This document shows, one piece after another, positions 42,254-46,975 of a DNA stretch of 46,975 nucleotides. The notes beneath the pieces are model-generated. The model did no database searches, was not told the DNA's origin, and worked only from the letters and a program-made list of their open reading frames with translations. A program made the position numbers and the translations under genes. Every line of letters begins with the position of its first letter. The stretch's first letter is position 1. Source of the DNA: Archaeoglobaceae archaeon (lineage in GTDB: Archaea > Halobacteriota > Archaeoglobi > Archaeoglobales > Archaeoglobaceae); contig JASKJN010000004.1 of NCBI GenBank assembly GCA_030153385.1, positions 1 through 46,975 of the forward strand, read 5' to 3'.

Positions 42254-43309
42254 GTGGATCTGGTACAGCAGATAAGAGAGCTCGAGGAGGAGATAAAAAG
42301 AACTCCATACAACAAGGCGACCGAGCACCATGTTGGCAGGCTGAAAGCGAAGCTTGCGAGACTAAGAGAGGAGCTTGAAAAGGAGAAGGCAAAAGGTGCA
42401 AGGCAAGCGGTTTCGATAAAGAAAGAAGGCGACGCGACTGTTGTTCTTGTCGGATATCCCTCTGTAGGCAAATCCACGCTTTTGAATGCTCTGACTGGAG
42501 CAAAAAGTGAGGTAGCTGAATACGATTTCACGACGAAAAAACCTGTTCCGGGGGTTATGGAGTACAGAAATGCCACCATTCAAGTAATAGACATGCCGGG
42601 AATTGTTGAGGGTGCTGCAAGCGGTAGAGGTAGGGGTAAAGAGGTGATTTCAGCTGTAAGGACTGCGGATTTGATCGTGATCGTGGCAGACGTTTTCAGG
42701 CTTGAGACAATCGAGATCGTCAGAAAGGAGCTCTACGAAGGAGGGATAAGGCTGGATCAGAAACCGCCAGACATCGTCATCAAAAAAACGGAAAGAGGGG
42801 GTATAAAGGTCAGCTCTACAGTTCCTCTGTCTGTTGATGAGAGGACGATCGCAGAAATCATGAAGGAATACAGGATCCACAACGCGGAAGTTTTATTTCG
42901 AGAAGATGCAAGCTTGGACAGGCTAATAGATGTCTTAGCTGGAAATCGTGTTTACATACCCTCAGTGGTGGTCGTGAACAAGATCGATCTCATGGATGTT
43001 GATTTTGAGGGTATCAAGATCTCTGCAGAAAAGAAGATAAACCTTGAAAAGCTGAAAGAGGAGATATACAGAAAGCTTGACTTCATTAACATCTATTTGA
43101 AGCCACCTGGTGAAAAAGTTTCCGAGAAGCCGATGGTTCTAAGGAAAGGAGCGAGAGTTGAAGACGTTTGCAGAAAACTCCACAGAGATTTTGTTGACAA
43201 ATTCCGCTATGCGCGGGTTTGGGGTAAATCAGTTAGGTTTGAAGGGCAAAGGGTTGGATTGGACCACGTCCTTTGCGACGGTGACATCGTTTCGATATAT
43301 GCAGACTGA
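42254..43309 (+). CDS. drg: DRG-family GTPase (OBG-type, TGS domain)
   Basis: A 351-residue GTPase. An N-terminal helical hairpin, IRELEEEIKRTPYNKATEHH, marks the DRG family. The G1 motif GYPSVGKST (67-75), G3 DMPGIVEGA and G4 VVNKIDL follow. A C-terminal TGS domain (about 275-351) ends VLCDGDIVSIYAD. DRG proteins act with translating ribosomes. I choose GTG 42254, because DRGs begin just before this helix and a TATA box lies 25 bases upstream; TTG 42215, overlapping the previous stop, is the alternative. Confidence 0.9.
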   Translation: MDLVQQIRELEEEIKRTPYNKATEHHVGRLKAKLARLREELEKEKAKGARQAVSIKKEGDATVVLVGYPSVGKSTLLNALTGAKSEVAEYDFTTKKPVPGVMEYRNATIQVIDMPGIVEGAASGRGRGKEVISAVRTADLIVIVADVFRLETIEIVRKELYEGGIRLDQKPPDIVIKKTERGGIKVSSTVPLSVDERTIAEIMKEYRIHNAEVLFREDASLDRLIDVLAGNRVYIPSVVVVNKIDLMDVDFEGIKISAEKKINLEKLKEEIYRKLDFINIYLKPPGEKVSEKPMVLRKGARVEDVCRKLHRDFVDKFRYARVWGKSVRFEGQRVGLDHVLCDGDIVSIYAD

Positions 43310-43372
43310 TTTTTACGGTTTTGTAAAAACCGATGAAAACTTATTAATCGCGAAGTCTATTTAACCTTGGTG

Positions 43373-43693
43373 ATGAAGATGAAAAAAATCGACGAGAAGG
43401 AATTCCTGAATTTGATAAAAGGAGAGAAGCTGGTTGTTGTTGACTTCTACGCGGACTGGTGCATGCCCTGCAGATATCTGAGCCCAGTGCTTGAAAAGCT
43501 TTCAAAGGAGTACAGAGACGTAGAGTTCTACAAGATAAATGTTGACGAAAATCAAGAGCTTGCCTTCGAATATGGTATATCGAGCATTCCAACAGTTCTT
43601 TTCTTCAAGAATGGCGAAATCGTAGGCGGGTTTGTTGGGGCGATGCCGGAGAGTATGGTGAGGGAGGAGATAGAAAAGGCCCTTAGTATATGA
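43373..43693 (+). CDS. thioredoxin
   Basis: A 106-residue thioredoxin: FYADWCMPCRYLSPVLEKL has the WC-x-PC motif (CMPC), and SSIPTVLFFKNGE has the cis-proline. It reduces disulfides in the cytosol. ATG 43373 is chosen; TTG, GTG and a second ATG lie within four codons. Its TGA overlaps the ATG of the regulator gene, the first link in a chain of overlapping genes running to serB. Confidence 0.95.
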   Translation: MKMKKIDEKEFLNLIKGEKLVVVDFYADWCMPCRYLSPVLEKLSKEYRDVEFYKINVDENQELAFEYGISSIPTVLFFKNGEIVGGFVGAMPESMVREEIEKALSI

Positions 43694-44058
43694 TTTCTTT
43701 AAAGCAGATCTCGAATTCAATGGATTGCAACAGCTTGTTTGAATGCTTCTTTGGCCTAAACCCACAAGATGTAGAAGTATATGAGGCAATACTTGGAGGT
43801 CTCGAAAAAATTGAAGAACTAAGCTCTTTTTTGGGCAAAAAGGAAAATTCAGTTTACCGTTCGATTCAAAGACTTCTTCTTGCGGGATTGATCTACAGAG
43901 AAAAGAGGATACTGCCAGCGGGAGGGTATTACTTTGTTTACAGGGCTGTGCCAAAGGAGTCGGTTGCAAAGGAAATAGAATCTACGCTGAACATTTTTTG
44001 CGAAAAGGTTAGGAAATTTTTGAGGGATTTCCTTGCAGATCGCAGTACTAAGCTGTAA
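43690..44058 (+). CDS. winged-helix transcriptional regulator, TrmB-like
   Basis: A 122-residue DNA-binding protein. FGLNPQDVEVYEAILGGLEKIEELSSFLGK and SVYRSIQRLLLAGLIYREKR form the helix-turn-helix and wing of the TrmB/MarR-like archaeal group, followed by a dimer-forming helix. Coupled to thioredoxin by ATGA and overlapping the ferredoxin gene by 26 bases, it may sense redox state and control this operon. This is inference, as no operator was identified. Confidence 0.68.
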   Translation: MISLKQISNSMDCNSLFECFFGLNPQDVEVYEAILGGLEKIEELSSFLGKKENSVYRSIQRLLLAGLIYREKRILPAGGYYFVYRAVPKESVAKEIESTLNIFCEKVRKFLRDFLADRSTKL

Positions 44059-44209
44059 GGGTTGTGGCAGTTGCGATCGAGTGTGCCCTGTGCCAAATGC
44101 AATAATAAGGGAGAGCGGTAAGGTTGTAAAAATAGATCCGGAGAAGTGCAACGGGTGTATGGCATGCGTGAAGGTTTGCCCATATCACGCTCTGATGATG
44201 ATGGATTAA
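44033..44209 (+). CDS. small 2[4Fe-4S] ferredoxin
   Basis: A 58-residue ferredoxin. C8, C11, C14 and C18 (CKGCGSCDRVCP) and C39, C42, C45 and C49 (CNGCMACVKVCP) make two complete CX2CX2CX3CP cluster motifs. The start is TTG 44033; no ATG fits. It lies 26 bases inside the end of the regulator gene. The downstream gene may begin within it. As a low-potential electron carrier next to thioredoxin it suggests a ferredoxin-linked thiol system. Confidence 0.88.
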   Translation: MQIAVLSCKGCGSCDRVCPVPNAIIRESGKVVKIDPEKCNGCMACVKVCPYHALMMMD

Positions 44210-44721
44210 TTGATTTTTTAGACGAAAAGCTCCTATATCTGGTAGAAAAATACTCGGAGTCAGGAATAATTCCATGGAAGGAGTTTGACTATGAAACCAT
44301 GCTCGAATTGGAATTTTTGAGGCTTGCGGTTCCGCTTAAGGGAGATTCCCTTGCCTGGATCTCAAGGCAGTTTGGCTCAGACATGGAGATCCCCTATATC
44401 GTGCGATACTATTTCAAATTTGGAAGAGACTGGAAGAGGGCTATAGAGGAGTATTTCAAAGCGATAGGTGAGACTAGGCCAGAAGAATTTGCGGAGATCT
44501 TTAGAGAGATCGTTGAAAAAGCTAAGGATCTAATAATTTGCGGAGAGGAGATTGTGGACATCGCTATGAAACATGGAAGGGAGCCGGGCACTTTAATTTC
44601 TGAACTTAAAGGTTCCGGTTTGATAAGCCCAACTGTTGGTTGCGGTGGAATTGGAAGAGCAAAAGCCCCGCTTTACGAGATCAACAGATTTTTCGCAATA
44701 CTATTAAAAATCGAAGGTTAG
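44164..44721 (+). CDS. hypothetical protein, about 185 residues
   Basis: A helix-rich soluble protein with conserved-looking blocks (YSESGIIPWKEFDYETMLEL, ISRQFGSDMEIPYIVRYYF, CGEEIVDIAMKHGREPG, TVGCGGIGRAKAPLYEINRF) and only two cysteines. I do not recognise the family. The start is uncertain: ATG 44164 overlaps the ferredoxin by 46 bases, GTG 44146 overlaps more, and no start codon follows until well into the conserved part. The overlap suggests tight coupling with the ferredoxin, perhaps as its partner. It ends just before serB. Confidence 0.65.
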   Translation: MREGLPISRSDDDGLIDFLDEKLLYLVEKYSESGIIPWKEFDYETMLELEFLRLAVPLKGDSLAWISRQFGSDMEIPYIVRYYFKFGRDWKRAIEEYFKAIGETRPEEFAEIFREIVEKAKDLIICGEEIVDIAMKHGREPGTLISELKGSGLISPTVGCGGIGRAKAPLYEINRFFAILLKIEG

Positions 44722-44722
44722 T

Positions 44723-45883
44723 TTGAGTGTGCTAATTGCGGTTTCCGTTCATGGAGAGGACAGGCCGGGATTGGTTCATGCAGTCGCTAAGGCCTTGGCG
44801 AGTTGTAATGCCAACATAGTTGATATAGAGCAGACAGTTTTGCAGGGAATCTTTGCGATGTTCATCGTCGCTGAAGCGGGAGATTTGGAATGCGTAGAAA
44901 AAGAACTTCGCAAGCTTGGTGAAGAGCTCGGTGTCAAGATCACACTCAGCCCCTTTGAAAGAAAACAAAAAAGAGAGAAGAAACTTTACGTGATCAACGT
45001 TCTTGGAAGAGATAGAGTCGGAATAGTCCGCGACATAACTGGATTGTTGCTGAATTTTGGGATAAACATTGAGAGAACGAATTTGACCGCGAGAGACAAG
45101 CTGATCTCTATAGAGTTTCTCGTGGATATAGGCAATGCAGATCTTGTTAAGCTGAGAAGGGAGCTTTTGAAAGAGGGGGAGAGGCTTGGGCTCGATATTG
45201 TTGTTCAAGATTACGAATCATCGTCTAAGGAAAAAAGGCTGATCGTCTTTGATTTGGACTCAACATTAATCGAGGCAGAGATCATCGACGAACTCGCAAG
45301 AGAGGCAGGGGTAGAAAGAGAAGTGAAAGAACTAACTCGAAAGGCGATGAATGGAGAGATGAACTTTAAAGATGCCTTGCAGGAGAGAGTAAGGCTTCTT
45401 AAGGGTCTTCCGGTTGAAGTGCTTGAAAGAATTTATTCGAGGGTTGAGTTTACAGAAGGGGCAAAAGAGCTCATCTCCGCCCTGAAAAGAGCGGGATACA
45501 AAATAGCAGTTGTAAGCGGAAGCTTCACGTATTTCACGAATAGGATAAAAGAAGAACTCGGAATAGATTATGCATTCGGGAATGAACTTGAAATTGTGGA
45601 TGGAAAGCTTACCGGAAGAGTGGTTGGAAGAATAATCGACGCAGAAGAGAAAGCAAGGATCGTTGAGGAGATCGCTAAGAAGGAAGGAATAAAAATCGAG
45701 AACGTCGTTGCGGTCGGCGATGGTGCAAATGACAGGATCATGATCGAAAAAGCGGGGCTTGGAATTGCTTTCAACGCCAAAGAAGTTCTCAAAGAGATAG
45801 CGGATGGAAGCATCTCTAAGAACAACCTGATAGGTCTCGCAAGCGTTCTGAAATTGCCATCAGAGTTTACAAAAAGGCTATGA
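44723..45883 (+). CDS. serB: phosphoserine phosphatase with tandem ACT domains
   Basis: A 386-residue SerB. Two ACT domains come first (about 1-78, HGEDRPGLVHAVAKAL; 88-165, LGRDRVGIVRDITGLL), which probably bind serine or another amino acid for feedback. The HAD phosphatase follows: VFDLDSTLIEAE (nucleophile D177, D179), VVSGSFTYF, and GDGANDRIMI. It completes serine synthesis. The start is TTG 44723, one base after the previous stop; GTG 44729 is possible. Its TGA overlaps the cation efflux gene. Confidence 0.93.
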   Translation: MSVLIAVSVHGEDRPGLVHAVAKALASCNANIVDIEQTVLQGIFAMFIVAEAGDLECVEKELRKLGEELGVKITLSPFERKQKREKKLYVINVLGRDRVGIVRDITGLLLNFGINIERTNLTARDKLISIEFLVDIGNADLVKLRRELLKEGERLGLDIVVQDYESSSKEKRLIVFDLDSTLIEAEIIDELAREAGVEREVKELTRKAMNGEMNFKDALQERVRLLKGLPVEVLERIYSRVEFTEGAKELISALKRAGYKIAVVSGSFTYFTNRIKEELGIDYAFGNELEIVDGKLTGRVVGRIIDAEEKARIVEEIAKKEGIKIENVVAVGDGANDRIMIEKAGLGIAFNAKEVLKEIADGSISKNNLIGLASVLKLPSEFTKRL

Positions 45884-46728
45884 AAGCGATCCTTGCGATC
45901 TACTTTATAACCTTGGCTATAAAGTTGGTCGCATACCTTTTTTCCAACACCACAGCAGTACTCGCAGATTCTCTGCATTCTGTCGTGGATATCTTGCTCC
46001 TGATCTTGTTGGCCATGGCCTCAAAAGCTTCTGAAAAAAGCGCAGACGAACTGCATCCGATGGGACACGGCGCTATAAAGAACATTGCTTCGCTCACAAT
46101 GTCAGTTGCATTCATCACCGTCTTAGCCTTCGAACTCTTCAGAGAAGGAATAAATAAAATCCTAAACCCGATTAAAAACTATTCAAATTTAGAGATTGCT
46201 CTATTCGCAGAGATCTTGGTCTTAGCTCTTTTGCTATTTGCGGCTGTTCTTTATTATAGAAGAAAGGGAATTATAAACAGAACAGTCTTGCTTGAGAGCC
46301 TAAATGATTCCTTATCGACACTTGCAGCAATAATTGGCATTATTGCCATCTCCCTGGGTCACACAGTGTTCGATGGCATTGCAACGATCTCAATAGCGAC
46401 ACTCATAGCTATTAATTCGATAAGACTCTTTTTTGAGAATGCTAGATTCCTAATAGGTTTATCGCCCCCCGAAGAGTTCTACTGCGAAGTTGAGAAGTTC
46501 TGCATGGACAAGGGGATTAAAGGTGTGCATGATATGCTGGCTCTCTACACGGATGAGGATTCGATTCATCTTGATATGCATGTGACTGTTGAAAGGAATA
46601 TGAGTGTTGAGGAGGCGGACAAGCTGGTCGAAGACCTCGCTGAAGAGTTGAAAAATAAGTTTCCCAAAATAAAGCATGTTTCCATTCATCTCTGCTCGCA
46701 TTTTGGGGATAGGAGAAAGATATACTAA
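45880..46728 (+). CDS. cation diffusion facilitator family transporter
   Basis: A 282-residue divalent-metal exporter. Six hydrophobic segments include VLADSLHSVVDILLL (H-x3-D metal site in helix 2) and LESLNDSLSTLAAI (helix 5, N-D in place of the usual H/D-x3-D). A cytosolic C-terminal domain with HDMLALYTDEDSIHLDMHV follows. Site residues differ from zinc-type members, so iron or manganese is plausible. Coupled to serB by a 4-base overlap. Confidence 0.88.
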   Translation: MKAILAIYFITLAIKLVAYLFSNTTAVLADSLHSVVDILLLILLAMASKASEKSADELHPMGHGAIKNIASLTMSVAFITVLAFELFREGINKILNPIKNYSNLEIALFAEILVLALLLFAAVLYYRRKGIINRTVLLESLNDSLSTLAAIIGIIAISLGHTVFDGIATISIATLIAINSIRLFFENARFLIGLSPPEEFYCEVEKFCMDKGIKGVHDMLALYTDEDSIHLDMHVTVERNMSVEEADKLVEDLAEELKNKFPKIKHVSIHLCSHFGDRRKIY

Positions 46729-46756
46729 CTTCCGCCTTTTTACTTCCAGTAAAATT

Positions 46757-46975
46757 CTACTCTAATGGTTTAATCTTTGCATTCAGGTAAATGAACGGAG
46801 TGTCGAACAAGGCAACTACGAACTTCATGGCATAAGAAGTTATGAAGATCTCGAAGATCCCGCTCCAGCCCAAAGCTTCGAGAAATTCAGGATTGAAAAC
46901 GACGAAAAATAGCAGGGTAAAGGTTACATTGTCAATGAACTGCGAAACCATCGTTGAAACGTTGTTTCTAAGCCA
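46757..46975 (-). CDS. YhhQ/QueT-type queuosine-precursor transporter, C-terminal part
   Basis: The last 73 codons of a membrane protein that enters from the right edge. RNNVSTMVSQFIDNVTFTLL matches the RNN-x-STxxSQxxDS core of the VUT/YhhQ family. Two hydrophobic segments follow, then a basic tail. In archaea it probably imports preQ0 or a related deazapurine for archaeosine, which fits queD and queE at 17-18 kb. The gene is cut only by the window. Confidence 0.8.
   Translation of the reverse strand, partial: WLRNNVSTMVSQFIDNVTFTLLFFVVFNPEFLEALGWSGIFEIFITSYAMKFVVALFDTPFIYLNAKIKPLE

Overview
The window looks like a chromosomal segment of a hyperthermophilic euryarchaeon, most likely a member of the Archaeoglobales. 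Domain-level evidence is strong: a 7S SRP RNA, an archaeal H/ACA guide RNA with a kink-loop, ribosomal proteins L37Ae, L44e and S27e, RNA polymerase subunit P, a GINS subunit, RtcB, a PIN-ATPase-KH protein, preQ0/archaeosine genes, and TATA boxes about 25 bases upstream of start codons (leaderless transcripts). An HdrA-MvhD fusion and the small subunit of phosphomevalonate dehydratase fit Archaeoglobi. The genus is an inference.

Left part (1-8.3 kb, accessory). A minus-strand operon, cas6 - HD-type large subunit - small alpha-helical subunit - Cas7-like - Cas5-like - DUF3800-like protein, forms a compact class 1 CRISPR effector that best fits subtype IV-C. It meets a truncated cas4 end at the left edge. 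No CRISPR array, cas1, cas2, cas3 or dinG is visible. Next come a vapBC toxin-antitoxin pair, a small membrane ORF and a decayed hicA-hicB pair, ending at a tRNA-Val(UAC).

Middle (8.6-28.3 kb, housekeeping). A plus-strand purE-purC-carA-carB-larB run covers purine and carbamoyl-phosphate synthesis plus nickel-pincer cofactor synthesis. It is followed by a radical SAM gene and a polyprenol-kinase-like gene overlapped by a divergent thymidylate-kinase-like gene. The minus-strand moeA - moeA/periplasmic-binding-like fusion - queE - queD operon makes molybdenum cofactor and the preQ0 precursor. A promoter drives the single-chain HdrA-MvhD protein. A minus-strand cluster, rpl37Ae-rpoP-phosphomevalonate dehydratase small subunit-site-2 protease, faces it. 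A metallo-beta-lactamase-fold gene, a UPF0179 gene and an MFS exporter lead to the SRP RNA, whose predicted 3' end lies one base past the exporter's stop.

Right part (28.6-47 kb). It holds a small cysteine protein, a glutaredoxin, a kinase-less receptor, an H/ACA sRNA placed just ahead of a SpoU/TrmH rRNA methyltransferase, and GINS-L44e-S27e. A tightly overlapping run follows: site-2 protease, TtuA/Ncs6-type tRNA thiolase, hisI, PIN-ATPase-KH and a presenilin-like protease. An ATP-cone/Mrr-type nuclease with an adenosyltransferase homologue, then rtcB, lie on the minus strand. The window ends with a DRG GTPase, a thioredoxin-regulator-ferredoxin-unknown-serB-cation efflux chain, and the 3' part of a YhhQ/QueT-like transporter that pairs in function with queD/queE.
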